DNA of 36,778 nt from Bacillus nitratireducens. Its GTDB lineage: Bacteria; Bacillota; Bacilli; Bacillales; Bacillaceae_G. Position 1 is the first letter of the stretch. Each line of letters opens with the position of its first letter. The position numbers and the translations under genes are program-made. Location: positions 1 to 36,778 of the forward strand of contig NZ_MAOC01000010.1 of assembly GCF_001884135.1 (NCBI RefSeq). The letters run 5' to 3'. The notes below the pieces were generated by a model that worked only from the letters and a program-made list of their open reading frames with translations, was not told where the DNA came from and did no database searches. Below, one piece after another: positions 1-7,491 of this stretch.

Positions 1-1
1 T

Positions 2-90
2 TTACTTTATGTTTTTTACGCAATAATTGAGCAGGTCCTTTTGAAAATAAAGAAAAGACACCTTAAGGTGCCTTTCTTCGACTTGATAAC
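2..90. repeat. 89-nt dispersed repeat, copy a
   Basis: Matches 14549-14637 in the same orientation with two differences over 89 nt. Its right half holds a hairpin built on GACACCTTAAGGTGCC, the core of a short repeat family seen again at 9888-9998 and 31084-31197. It may extend left of the window. No coding potential was seen. Confidence 0.85.
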
Positions 91-114
91 TATATTATTG
101 AACCTACATTTAAG

Positions 115-125
115 GGGTACCGCCC
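115..125. other. Tn4430-end-like IS231 target remnant
   Basis: The 11 nt GGGTACCGCCC directly abut the IS231-like end at 126. They fit the GGG-N5-CCC target pattern that I recall for IS231A. They also resemble the outer 11 nt of a Tn4430-type terminal repeat, a complete copy of which is visible at 36678-36715. Confidence 0.5.
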
Positions 126-241
126 TATGCCCATCAACTTAAGAAAACAAGTTATCCCCAAAATGATAAAAATAAATTTCAGGTCTATAAGAACACAAAA
201 TTTCCATTTAGAGGTTACTTTAAAATCTTAGCTTGATGGAC
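126..241 (+). repeat. Dispersed ~115-bp palindromic element with IS231-like end
   Basis: Begins TATGCCCATCAACTTAAG and ends with an approximate inverted copy (TTAGCTTGATGGAC). The interior aligns over about 100 nt, roughly three quarters identical by eye, with the reverse complement of 32285-32384. Related ends occur near 1493, 3229, 4827, 35411 and 36716. The outer 18 nt resemble the terminal inverted repeat of IS231 (IS4 family) as I remember it. It lies just downstream of the nucleoside hydrolase gene. Confidence 0.6.
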
Positions 242-252
242 AAGGGTATTCA

Positions 253-1197
253 CTAAAATAGGTCGCCAGTCGTTACAGTCATAAACTCCTTAAAAAATTG
301 TTCATAATTCATTTGTATTGCAATCCTATGTTTTGGACGATTACCGAATGTTTCTGGTTCAAAAGTAGATCTAAAATCTCCTATACTTTGCCCTCGTACA
401 GTATCAAGTACATTAACCGTCACTGCTGATTGATGGTACGTAAAAATATCATCACGATTAATCGCAATCAAAGTGAGCGCATCATGAACCGGGCTACCTT
501 GTATTCCAGGAACTTTTTTTTGATAAAATTGATAATAGTAATAGTCTAAAAGAGGTTTTAAAAACTTAGTTTTTCCTTTAGAGTGAATATAATTGACCAT
601 TTCTGGTGTTACGATAGCCGATTGTGTAACATTCAAAGGATAAATTGATAGATTCTTTGCGTATCTCATTACAATATTGGCTGCTACAGGATCGCCATAA
701 AAGTTAGCTTCGGCAATGGGAGTAACATTTCCTGGATATAGAAAAGCTCCTCCCATAATATAATAAGAATGTACATATTCCATCACATCTCCATAAAGGA
801 GAAATAAAGTTGCAAGTGAAGTTAGCCTTCCGGTATTCACGATAATAAGTTCATTTTTATACTGCTTAATAAGTGCGAGAACCTCAAAAAAATTCTCAAA
901 TGTTTGAAGCTCTAGTCCTGGGTGAATAGGCCCTATCCCAAATTTACCGTGAACTTCTGGATAAAAAGTTTCAGCTTCTGAAGACATGGAATGCTCTGCC
1001 CCACCAAAAACTTTTATATATTCTTTTCCTACACTTTTAAGTAAAAAGCGAACATTTCTAACAACTTCAGCTTGAGGTACGTTCCCATAGTCTGCAACAA
1101 TTCCTATAACATCAATTTTATCTGTTAAATGTGCATATATGATAGCTATCGTATCGTCAATTCCAAAATCTCCAAAGAACAATACTTTTTTCCCCAT
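253..1197 (-). CDS. Inosine/uridine-preferring nucleoside hydrolase family protein
   Basis: Cytoplasmic N-ribohydrolase that would split nucleosides into base and ribose for salvage. The protein has 314 residues, normal for the family. Asp10, Asp14 and Asp15 in GDFGIDD sit where the calcium- and ribose-binding aspartates are expected, and PVHDAL (His238, Asp239) supplies the C-terminal His-Asp pair. NTGRLTSLA and EANFYGDP are also family motifs. The ATG follows AAGGAGAAACATTGT, a good ribosome-binding site. It stands alone on the minus strand between inward-facing IS231-like ends. Substrate cannot be told from sequence: pyrimidine, purine and ADP-ribose-type members share this fold. Confidence 0.85.
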   Translation of the reverse strand: MGKKVLFFGDFGIDDTIAIIYAHLTDKIDVIGIVADYGNVPQAEVVRNVRFLLKSVGKEYIKVFGGAEHSMSSEAETFYPEVHGKFGIGPIHPGLELQTFENFFEVLALIKQYKNELIIVNTGRLTSLATLFLLYGDVMEYVHSYYIMGGAFLYPGNVTPIAEANFYGDPVAANIVMRYAKNLSIYPLNVTQSAIVTPEMVNYIHSKGKTKFLKPLLDYYYYQFYQKKVPGIQGSPVHDALTLIAINRDDIFTYHQSAVTVNVLDTVRGQSIGDFRSTFEPETFGNRPKHRIAIQMNYEQFFKEFMTVTTGDLF

Positions 1198-1475
1198 ACA
1201 ATGTTTCTCCTTAATTTTACTAGCTTCTTAAACGGATTATAATTATGTATCGTAATATAAGATTGTCCCCATTTCTTTTTGTAGTACTGTGTATGAATGA
1301 ATTCATTTAGTTAACATACACTTTCGTTAATAATGAACAAATTCCTTTTGTATGAAACGAAATAGTATATAAATACTGATTTTAACGCGTTTTTTCTGAT
1401 ACCCTATGCTCATCAGGTGGCCCTCAAAACCAAAAAAATGTATATTTTCCCCTGGAGATGGGGTAATTCTGAATG

Positions 1476-1493
1476 CTTAAGTTGATGGGCATG
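1476..1493 (-). repeat. IS231-like terminal repeat, inward-facing right end
   Basis: CTTAAGTTGATGGGCATG, the inverted counterpart of 126-143 (17 of 18 matches). A GGGGTAATT block precedes it, as the homologous blocks do at the other ends in the window. Confidence 0.6.
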
Positions 1494-1496
1494 TGT

Positions 1497-1542
1497 AAAG
1501 AAGGCTATTTTGATTAATCTTTATTCGAGATGCCTTCTTTTT
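1497..1542 (+). terminator. Hairpin with T-run
   Basis: AAAGAAGGC and GCCTTCTTT form a 9-bp stem around a 26-nt loop, followed by more T residues. No plus-strand gene ends just upstream, so it may be a relic or insulate the following gene. Confidence 0.5.
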
Positions 1543-1702
1543 GTTTGTAAAGAATCCCTTCATAAATTGTTTTGTATTTTCATATAGTGAAAATAAGTTT
1601 TGTAAAAGTATGAAAATAACAAATTAATAAAAATCATTTGTATTTCATTGTAAATACGAAAGTAAACTTTTAAATAAAAATTTACCTTCAATGTCATATA
1701 AG

Positions 1703-1757
1703 AAGCACCCGTTACTTTAGAAACACTCCTATGAGATATAATTATTGATGGTGCTTT
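1703..1757 (+). terminator. Terminator-like hairpin upstream of the DUF3224 gene
   Basis: AAGCACC and GGTGCTT pair across a long loop and are followed by T residues. The stem is only 7 bp, so this is tentative. Confidence 0.35.
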
Positions 1758-1814
1758 TTAGGTGATATACTGGAGGTAAATTACTCATCTAATGATGAAG
1801 GGAGGTTTACGCGT

Positions 1815-2210
1815 ATGGAAGTAACATTTACAGTAAGTAAATGGGATGAAAAGCCAGTCAATGACACTAGAAAAGATTTCCCTATTAATATTGCCCATGT
1901 CGAATATGATATTGACGGTGAATTAAAAGGAAAAGCTTTTGTTGAATATTTATTATATTATTTAGAATCAACTATAGATGATGGTCACTTGGCTACTGCT
2001 AAAATTTCCGGGTTTTTACATTTTGAAGGAGTTTATAAGGGAAAACGAGGGACATTTACAGCTATAGAGCAAGGGATATTTGATAAGGGAAATCTTGATT
2101 CCCCTGCAACAATCATCAAAGCTACTGGTGAATTAGAAAGCCTGAAAGGGTCCTATAATTATAAGTTTACAGGTCAAACCAGTAAAATGACTCTAGACTT
2201 TGAATTCTAA
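1815..2210 (+). CDS. DUF3224 domain-containing protein
   Basis: A 131-residue soluble protein with features I associate with DUF3224: a short beta strand leading to a KWDEKP segment, a central LHFEG(V)[10 protein letters not shown] motif, and a closing stretch resembling [11 protein letters not shown]. The family folds as a small beta barrel and has no established function. The ATG follows GAAGGGAGG at good spacing. It is followed after about 115 nt by vgb on the same strand. The two could be co-transcribed, since no terminator is obvious between them. Confidence 0.75.
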   Translation: MEVTFTVSKWDEKPVNDTRKDFPINIAHVEYDIDGELKGKAFVEYLLYYLESTIDDGHLATAKISGFLHFEGVYKGKRGTFTAIEQGIFDKGNLDSPATIIKATGELESLKGSYNYKFTGQTSKMTLDFEF

Positions 2211-2325
2211 CAAAATATCTTATAATTTAGCAAAAAGGGCATCCACTGTAATACCAGGAATGTCCTTTTTTAAACTAAATTATACCGAAAAACAAGACTC
2301 GAAATTTTCAATGGGAGGAAATGAT

Positions 2326-3216
2326 ATGAGGATCACGATACAAGAATATGTGGTCAATGAAATAGATTCAGGGCCATATGGAATAACCGTAGGAAAAGAC
2401 GGAGCATTGTGGTTTACGGAACAGAAAGGGAATCGAATTGGTAGAATAAATGCTACTGGTGAAATATATTCCTTTCCCATTCCGACAGCAAATGCAGGAG
2501 CTATGTCAATTATCTCGGACCAGACCGGTGACTTATGGTTTACGGAATATAACTCAAGCAAGATCGGTAAAATGTCGATGAACGGTCTTTTTGAAGAATA
2601 TATACTCCCTACAACGAACGCTGCACCTTTTGGCATAACGGAAGGCCCAGATGGAGCAATATGGTTTACAGAAATGAATAATGGTAGGATCGGAAGAATA
2701 ACAAAGTCAGGGGAAATCACCGAGTTTGAATTGCCTAACTCCAAATCATTTCCCTCTTTTATTACTCTGGGATCAGACGGTGCATTATGGTTTACACAGA
2801 ATCAGAACAATAGGATTGGGAGAATAACCACTAAAGGTGAGGTCAAAGAATATCCAATCCCAACACCCAACTCCGGGCCAGTTGGAATTGCGAGCGGACC
2901 AGATGGAGCAATATGGTTTGTGCAAATCATGGGCAATAAAATTGGTAGAATTACGTTCGAAGGTGAGGTCAAAGAATTTGTTATACCGACGCCGAACGCT
3001 CGTCCGCATGCCATAATACCCGGGAAGAACAGAGATCTTTGGTTTACAGAATGGGGAGGTAACCAAATCAGCCGTATTACAGTTGAAGGAGTTATTACGG
3101 AATATACGATACCTACAAACAATGCAGAGCCACATGGTATCACGTTTTGTCCGGATGGCGATCTTTGGTTCGCTGAAGAGTGTAATCAAATTGGACGTCT
3201 AACAATCATTACGTAA
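2326..3216 (+). CDS. vgb: Virginiamycin B lyase (streptogramin B resistance)
   Basis: Linearises streptogramin B antibiotics by breaking their ester bond through elimination, a cytoplasmic metal-dependent reaction. The 296-residue protein is a series of beta-propeller repeats of the form [10 protein letters not shown]...NRIGRIT. Residues His228 (in ARPHAI), Glu268 and His270 (in AEPHG) and Glu284 (in WFAEE) fall at the positions I recall for the catalytic and Mg-binding residues of staphylococcal Vgb. The start was placed at this ATG because GGGAGG lies 7 nt upstream and the N-terminus (GPYGITV at residues 16-22) then lines up with that enzyme; in-frame codons further upstream lack a site. 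No resistance genes for streptogramin A are next to it. Confidence 0.9.
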   Translation: MRITIQEYVVNEIDSGPYGITVGKDGALWFTEQKGNRIGRINATGEIYSFPIPTANAGAMSIISDQTGDLWFTEYNSSKIGKMSMNGLFEEYILPTTNAAPFGITEGPDGAIWFTEMNNGRIGRITKSGEITEFELPNSKSFPSFITLGSDGALWFTQNQNNRIGRITTKGEVKEYPIPTPNSGPVGIASGPDGAIWFVQIMGNKIGRITFEGEVKEFVIPTPNARPHAIIPGKNRDLWFTEWGGNQISRITVEGVITEYTIPTNNAEPHGITFCPDGDLWFAEECNQIGRLTIIT

Positions 3217-3228
3217 TAGGGATATCGT

Positions 3229-3247
3229 CCATCGCTATCAAGCTCAG
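3229..3247 (+). repeat. IS231-like/dispersed element end, left-facing outer edge
   Basis: CCATCGCTATCAAGCTCAG starts 13 nt after the vgb stop. The first 16 nt are identical to 36714-36729. The bases after it (ATATCCCCAAACGAGAAAA) match the inner part of the copies at 126 and 35417. Confidence 0.55.
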
Positions 3248-3422
3248 AAAAGTAAATATCCCCAAACGAGAAAATTGGCATCTCCAAGTGAAAATGTACA
3301 TTTTTTCGTTACAAGTTAGGGGTAGCACAAACATAATATTCCAAGCTATAATTTGTTATTTAAGAGATTCAATTGTGAAGTAGGATAAAAGATTGGATTG
3401 TAAGTAGGAATTGAGGGTTTAT

Positions 3423-3962
3423 ATGGAAAAATCAAAAAGTAACCAAAATAAAATAACTGCTGGCTTGTTGACCGTATATTTATTTGTATTAACATGGATT
3501 ATACTCTTTAAAATGCAATTTTCATTTCAAGACTTGCGTCATTTCACGGATTTTAGGGGAATCAACTTAATCCCTTTTGCTGGTTCAGTTATTAAAAACG
3601 AGCAAATAGATATTGGTGAAATAATCTATAACGTATTTGCATTTATCCCATTTGGAATTTATATCAGCATGCTAAAACCAAGTTGGTCTTTCTTGAAAAA
3701 GATTGTACCAATAGCGGGAATAAGTTTGTTATTTGAATTATTACAATTCATCTTTGCTATAGGAGGTAGCGATATAACTGACCTTATCGGAAATACATTA
3801 GGTGGAATTATTGGAGTTGGAATTTATATTGTATTTTGTAAGCTGTTTAGTACAAAAGCAAATAAAATCCTTAATGTTTTAGCTTCAATCGGAACTATAT
3901 GTATTTTTTCATTAGTGTTGTTATTAATTATTGGTGTTATTAGGTACGGGAATTATGGCTAA
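3423..3962 (+). CDS. VanZ family membrane protein
   Basis: A 179-residue membrane protein with five likely membrane segments. VanZ hallmarks are visible: NLIPFAGS after the first helix, NVFAFIPFGIYI, and a C-terminal region resembling ELLQFI...SDITDLIGNTLGGIIGVGIY. VanZ itself gives low-level teicoplanin resistance, but most chromosomal members have no known role. The ATG was chosen because TTGAGGG lies at good spacing; a TTG codon 12 nt earlier has none. It shows the ordered motifs of the second VanZ-like protein at 12739, but the two are quite diverged. Confidence 0.8.
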   Translation: MEKSKSNQNKITAGLLTVYLFVLTWIILFKMQFSFQDLRHFTDFRGINLIPFAGSVIKNEQIDIGEIIYNVFAFIPFGIYISMLKPSWSFLKKIVPIAGISLLFELLQFIFAIGGSDITDLIGNTLGGIIGVGIYIVFCKLFSTKANKILNVLASIGTICIFSLVLLLIIGVIRYGNYG

Positions 3963-4150
3963 TAGATGAATTGAAACATCGGACATTATTAACGGAGCGT
4001 GGAGTGATAATGATTGTAAATTTTTTACATGTTAAGACTGCACTTTTAGGAACTTTATACTGCAATCGGAGCATGTTGTTGAAAAAGGCTCATTGAATAA
4101 TGACAGTTTATTTTAAGAAAGTAAATCGATAATATAGTAAATAATACTTT
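3963..4150. other. Interval without a recognised gene
   Basis: Contains only short open frames, the longest about 28 codons. No regulator gene for the MerR-type promoter downstream is present here. Confidence 0.4.
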
Positions 4151-4152
4151 CC

Positions 4153-4184
4153 TTAACCCTGTACTATGGTATAGGGTTTATACT
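4153..4184 (+). promoter_or_regulatory. MerR-family type promoter/operator
   Basis: A -35 TTAACC and a -10 TATACT are separated by 20 bp, longer than the usual 17. The spacer is filled by the dyad AACCCTGTAC-TATG-GTATAGGGTT (9 of 10 positions pair). A long spacer with a dyad is the hallmark of promoters untwisted by MerR-family metal sensors. The matching regulator is not in the neighbourhood. Confidence 0.65.
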
Positions 4185-4202
4185 TTATATGAGGTGAGAT
4201 AG

Positions 4203-4265
4203 ATGCAATATCTTATTATCAAAACTTTAATAGATTCAGAAAAGGAAGCAGAAGAATATTTATAA
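4203..4265 (+). CDS. Possible 20-residue peptide or truncated gene
   Basis: First open frame after the MerR-type promoter, with GAGGTGA 5 nt before its ATG. The product starts MQYLIIKTLIDSEKEAEEYL and stops. It could be the start of a lost metal-handling gene or a leader peptide; nothing in it identifies a family. Confidence 0.35.
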   Translation: MQYLIIKTLIDSEKEAEEYL

Positions 4266-4294
4266 AAATAATAAATTGTAAAGTTGGAAGAATA

Positions 4295-4758
4295 ATGGAA
4301 GATTGTTGTAGTAACCTTAAAGGAATAAAAATTGAAAATAATGGTCATTGTCCATCATGTAAAAATAAAGCTAAGAATGTAAAGTTGATTACACTAAAAT
4401 TATTGCTTAAACCATCTGCATTAGAAACATTAAATGCTAAAGAAAATCACTATTTTTGTTCAAACGAAGATTGTGATGTAGTCTATTTTGATACGAATAA
4501 TAAAAAATACTTTGTACCTGACATAAAGGTAGCTGTAAATCAAAAAGATGACTCAGCAACTACACCAATTTGTTATTGTTTTGATTGGACAAAAGAAAAA
4601 ATCAAACAATATGTGGAAAATGGACTTACTCCTAATCCAGTAGAGCATATTCGCGAAAACATAAGAGAAAATCGATGTGGTTGTAACATTGCCTAAACAA
4701 TCCACAAGGTAGTTGTTGTTTAGGCAATGTTACAACTTATATTAGAAAAATGTCATAA
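4295..4758 (+). pseudogene. CopZ-like Fe-S metallochaperone, frameshifted near its end
   Basis: The N-terminal part has CPSC...CSNEDC, the zinc site of CopZ-type N-terminal domains. It is followed by CYCFDWTKE, the start of a [2Fe-2S] domain in the BFD-like class. The open frame stops at 4696 just after CGCNIA. In another frame the expected ending continues without a break from NNPQGSCCLGNV to a stop at 4756-4758, so the last cysteine pair is cut off by a frameshift around 4691-4698. The break sits inside one arm of a perfect 21-bp inverted repeat. The MerR-type promoter upstream supports a metal-stress role. A sequencing error is possible. Confidence 0.7.
4680..4736. repeat. Perfect 21-bp inverted repeat with 15-nt loop
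   Basis: Arms 4680-4700 and 4716-4736 are exact reverse complements, for example TTGTAACATTGCCTAAACAA in the left arm. It covers the frameshift in the metallochaperone gene. No T-run follows, so it is not a normal terminator. Confidence 0.85.
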
Positions 4759-4810
4759 GAAACTTAAATGTTGCTTTTTTTCACCAAAATACTTGGGGTA
4801 TTTCAAAATC

Positions 4811-4827
4811 TCAAGTCGATGGGCATG
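4811..4827 (-). repeat. IS231-like end, right-facing outer edge
   Basis: TCAAGTCGATGGGCATG, preceded by GGGGTATTTCAAAAT, which matches the GGGGTAATT block preceding the end at 1476-1493. Confidence 0.5.
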
Positions 4828-4876
4828 TGACGTTGCCTCATGCTCACCAAGCTAGTTAGTGTATGTTAAGTAAACC

Positions 4877-5200
4877 TTATGGATTTGTATATCTCATCCA
4901 TCCACTTTCAGATTGTTTCGCTTTATACTTCCCATAGGACAGAAGCTTCATTGCCGAGCGATTGGCCGCATGAAAAACCAAGTTCAGCTTCCATTCTTCC
5001 TCCATTTCACTGGGATAGGTGGTAGATTCATAAACATAATAACTCGCCATGATACAAGGGATTACTTGCTCCGGTTCAAATCCATAAGCAGTTGCATCAT
5101 CCACAACTAAATCAATGATGCATCGGTTTCCATCTTTCACTTTTTTCTGGAGTAATTTTTTTACCGATTCTGGTACTAATTCCAATATTTTATCCTTCAT
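4877..5200 (-). CDS. Hypothetical protein, 107 residues
   Basis: Not recognised. A small, soluble, probably helical protein starting MKDKILELVPESVKKLLQKK. The C-terminal half is rich in aromatic residues and ends GWMRYTNP. No membrane segment, cysteine motif or helix-turn-helix is obvious. The ATG at 5200 was preferred because GAGGTGA lies 5 nt before it; an ATG 24 nt earlier lacks a site. It is not clearly in an operon. Confidence 0.65.
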   Translation of the reverse strand: MKDKILELVPESVKKLLQKKVKDGNRCIIDLVVDDATAYGFEPEQVIPCIMASYYVYESTTYPSEMEEEWKLNLVFHAANRSAMKLLSYGKYKAKQSESGWMRYTNP

Positions 5201-5612
5201 GTCAGTCACCTCATCTTTTATCATGTCCAGATAGCCTGGGGATATGTGTCAAACAGAATGAAATTCCAACCGTAATTGCACAGGTTTAACAAGATCTTAA
5301 GGACTATATCACCCTAAAAGAGAAAATGACTTTAAATAAAAGAAACCCCGATTGTCTGCGGGGCTCCTAAGGGTAATCGTCAAGTAATGACGTACTCGAC
5401 TAATTAACGATATCATGAATTTTTTGGTAAAAATACTGGTAAATGTGTCCAAAAGAATGAGGGCACCATTTGGGATGAAAACGCTATTTTAATTTCAAAC
5501 AAAAGAACAGTCAGCAAAAGCTAACTGCTCGGTTCTCCAAGGGGGAACAAGGAGAAAGTAACTTAATCGGTTGTCTACAGTATTGACGGAATATTGAATT
5601 TTATTCAGGGGA
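5201..5612. other. Gene-free interval with terminator-like hairpins
   Basis: Holds a hairpin around CCCCGATTGTCTGCGGGG (near 5345) and another around AGTCAGCAAAAGCTAACTGC (5509-5528). The second may end the minus-strand transcript from the small membrane gene at 5613. No gene was found. Confidence 0.4.
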
Positions 5613-5789
5613 CTATGTTATATGATTGATAAAAAATTCCTTTATTAGCAGTAAAACCCCGAGGAGAGACAAGACTTCAATTGAGAACCAAAACATGCTT
5701 TTTTGAGGTTTTTTAAACTCCATTATTATGGAAGAAAATAAAAAGGTTGCAATCATCATGATAATTAAGAGACGGATTATATCAGACAT
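5613..5789 (-). CDS. Small membrane protein, 58 residues
   Basis: Two hydrophobic helices, residues 4-23 and about 33-50, are separated by a short KKPQKS loop. The ATG at 5789 follows AGGAGTGCTATTA, a good site. No family recognised; small two-helix proteins of this kind are frequent in B. cereus genomes. Confidence 0.6.
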   Translation of the reverse strand: MSDIIRLLIIMMIATFLFSSIIMEFKKPQKSMFWFSIEVLSLLGVLLLIKEFFINHIT

Positions 5790-5877
5790 TAATAGCACTC
5801 CTAATATTTAATCAGTTTCATTATATAATTATTTCCAATGAGATGGAATTTAAGAATTGTTTTATTGAAATTCGAAC

Positions 5878-5912
5878 AAAAAAGGTTCTGTTGTCTCCAA
5901 CAGAACCTTTTC
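5878..5912. terminator. Strong bidirectional terminator hairpin
   Basis: A 14-bp perfect stem (AAAAGGTTCTGTTG) with a TCTC loop. A residues lie on the left and T residues on the right, so it could stop transcription from either side. Confidence 0.75.
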
Positions 5913-6199
5913 TAAAATGGCAAAGAGTAACTCTTACCTTACTCTTCTGCTATATAATACACAAAACACGTATAGATGTGTAGAACAAGAAATTCCAATA
6001 TGTTTATTCTAATATATCGTTTAAAAGAATCTTGTAGGGGTTTAATACAAGGGATTAAATTACAAACGTTGATTTATCAATGGATATTAATGATGAACTA
6101 GAAAGTGATAGTTAATAAAGGGATATCAAAATAATAAAATATGAAATATTGCATATTCAATTGAAATAGAAATTTACAAGTAGAAAGCGAGGAATAACA
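5913..6199. other. Interval without a recognised gene
   Basis: AT-rich with only very short frames; probably includes the former promoter of the pseudogene that starts at 6200. Confidence 0.4.
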
Positions 6200-6519
6200 A
6201 TGGGGCTAGGAAACCATAGAACAGAAAATAGTTTGAGTGTAAATGACATTTTCGAAATGACAGGTGTTCCGCTTTCTACTATTTATGCGAAGAATGTCAT
6301 TGGGAATTCCATAGACACTTCGAAATAGTTAAATCACACGAGTATTTTATGGAGACACCTAAATATACAGAATTGATAGGATTATGGGAAGTATTGAATG
6401 ATCCCATTATCTATGAAAGAGTTCAAGGAACTTGTTTATAAAGGGTTGGATTTTAAAAAAATGTAAAAAAATCATTTAATGAAGAAGAAATAGAAGCAAA
6501 CAACAAACAATTAAAGTAG
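6200..6519 (+). pseudogene. Decayed gene of unknown family, several frameshifts
   Basis: Starts with an ATG behind AGGA. The first frame reads up to GVPLSTIYAK, then stops at 6328. A one-base shift opens a continuation starting ECHWEFHRHFEIVKSHEYFM and running to VQGTCL. Further shifts give VYKGLDFKKM and then FNEEEIEANNKQLK before a stop at 6519. Read together this is about 107 residues, possibly with a helix-turn-helix around NDIFEMTGVPLSTIYAK. At least three indels are needed, so it is a true pseudogene rather than one read error. Not matched to a family. Confidence 0.5.
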
Positions 6520-6544
6520 CGAATCCGATGCTTTAATTGTTTGT
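6503..6544 (+). terminator. Long-stem hairpin at the pseudogene end
   Basis: A perfect 14-bp stem, ACAAACAATTAAAG and its complement, around TAGCGAATCCGATG. It overlaps the last codons of the pseudogene. The loop core GTAGCGAATCCG recurs in the hairpin at 7192-7216. Confidence 0.6.
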
Positions 6545-6603
6545 CACCATTTAAGAAGGACTAGAATATATTAGGAGTAAATAAAAGCATAGGAGTGATA
6601 AAT

Positions 6604-7002
6604 ATGTTCTTCGCAAAGTTACGTGGTAGAAATGAAGTTCCACCAGTAGAAACCGATGCTAGAGGACAAGCTTTCTTTAAATTAAGCCAGGACGAGCTTA
6701 GTTTAAAATTCAAGTTAGATTTATTCGATATAGAAAATGTAGTAGTTGCCCATCTGCATCTAGGAGCCAAAGGAACGAACGGTCCTGTTGTAGCTTTTTT
6801 ATTTGGGCCTATAACAAATCCGGTTTCAATAGAGTGTGCAACTTTTACAGGGATGATCACTCAAGAGGATTTGGTTGGGCCGTTGGCTGGTCAAACTTTA
6901 GCCGCTCTTGTAAATGAAATCATCTCTGGAAACATTTATATTAATGTTCATACAGTACAACATCCTAATGGCGAAATTCGTGGCCAATTGTATCATTGCT
7001 AA
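6604..7002 (+). CDS. CHRD domain protein
   Basis: A 132-residue protein that is almost entirely one CHRD domain. The motifs LRGRNEVPPVETDARGQA, VVAHLHLGAKGTNGPVV, and the closing GNIYINVHTVQHPNGEIRGQL are typical. CHRD domains occur in chordin and in bacterial extracellular proteins, where the role is unknown. No signal peptide is present here, so it may be cytoplasmic or spore-associated. The ATG was chosen because AGGAG lies 9 nt upstream; the GTG 9 nt earlier overlaps that site. Confidence 0.85.
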   Translation: MFFAKLRGRNEVPPVETDARGQAFFKLSQDELSLKFKLDLFDIENVVVAHLHLGAKGTNGPVVAFLFGPITNPVSIECATFTGMITQEDLVGPLAGQTLAALVNEIISGNIYINVHTVQHPNGEIRGQLYHC

Positions 7003-7191
7003 TTAAGTATAGTAGTGAAAAAGTTTAGTGTAAGACATAAATCATCCGTTGAGCGGGCTTTTATTTGGAATAGGATGACTGAAAAAATACAGATAGCCAA
7101 TATAATCTTAATTACTTTTAAAATCCATTTTCATTGTTTTGAAAGTAATCAAATTTAATTAGAAAACAATATGAAGTTACAATTAATTAGA

Positions 7192-7216
7192 AGTAGCGAA
7201 TCCGCTGCTTTTTTAT
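7192..7216 (+). terminator. Terminator after the CHRD gene
   Basis: AGTAGCG-AATC-CGCTGCT stem followed by a run of T residues, about 190 nt after the CHRD stop codon. Confidence 0.6.
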
Positions 7217-7229
7217 TTTGCATAGAAAA

Positions 7230-7256
7230 AAGGAAACCGCAAAGGATCCTTTTTAT
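7230..7256 (-). terminator. Terminator of the two-gene minus-strand unit
   Basis: AAAAGGA and TCCTTTT pair across a 13-nt loop; A residues on the left give a T-run on the minus strand. Confidence 0.5.
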
Positions 7257-7257
7257 A

Positions 7258-7479
7258 TTAAGCTGCTTTATAATTTTTATTTTTAATTCTATTTCTAGTA
7301 TCCATAAATGCGGCGGATGTCGCTATAGCACCACCTAAATCATAAACTTGGAATTTGTGGACAAAAGCAAGTCCTACAATGAAATTGTAGCTGTATATAA
7401 AGCATGTAATACCGAACAGCCATAACATGAACTTTAAATCTTTTAAGCTCAATCTATAAGTCTTAATTTTTTTCCACAT
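7258..7479 (-). CDS. Small membrane protein, 73 residues
   Basis: Begins MWKKIKTYRLSLKDLKF, followed by a membrane helix (about 18-37) and a second weaker hydrophobic stretch, and ends in a basic tail (RNRIKNKNYKAA). The ATG at 7479 has AGGAG 9 nt upstream. It starts 12 nt after the stop of the gene at 7492, so the two form an operon. Family not recognised. Confidence 0.65.
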   Translation of the reverse strand: MWKKIKTYRLSLKDLKFMLWLFGITCFIYSYNFIVGLAFVHKFQVYDLGGAIATSAAFMDTRNRIKNKNYKAA

Positions 7480-7491
7480 ATGTATCAACTC

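Larger units (their letters stand above)
126..1493. mobile_element. Possible transposase-less cassette (MIC231-like) carrying a nucleoside hydrolase
   Basis: Inward-facing ends at 126-143 and 1476-1493 match at 17 of 18 positions as inverted repeats. Inside each end a second short block (TTATCCCC and TTACCCC) is also shared. The only gene between them is the nucleoside hydrolase and there is no transposase. MIC231 elements of the B. cereus group have this layout: IS231-type ends around a passenger gene. Against it, the bases outside the two ends do not match as a target duplication, and each end could instead belong to its own small palindromic element. Confidence 0.4.
1198..1814. other. Non-coding interval with repeat end and two hairpins
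   Basis: Holds the probable promoter of the nucleoside hydrolase, the IS231-like end at 1476-1493 and two terminator-like hairpins. A second end-like sequence, CCCTATGCTCATCAGG, starts at 1401. No open frame with a ribosome-binding site was found. Confidence 0.5.
3229..4827. mobile_element. Possible second end-bracketed cassette (VanZ-like plus metallochaperone)
   Basis: An end at 3229 reading inward and an opposed end at 4811-4827 (TCAAGTCGATGGGCATG) bracket the VanZ-like gene and the MerR-promoter/metallochaperone unit. No transposase lies between them. The two ends belong to slightly different sub-types, and no target duplication was seen, so this is an inference from orientation only. 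Confidence 0.3.

Noticed and set aside
2280-3189. Long antisense frames across vgb
   Set aside because: They arise from the periodic beta-propeller repeats on the opposite strand.
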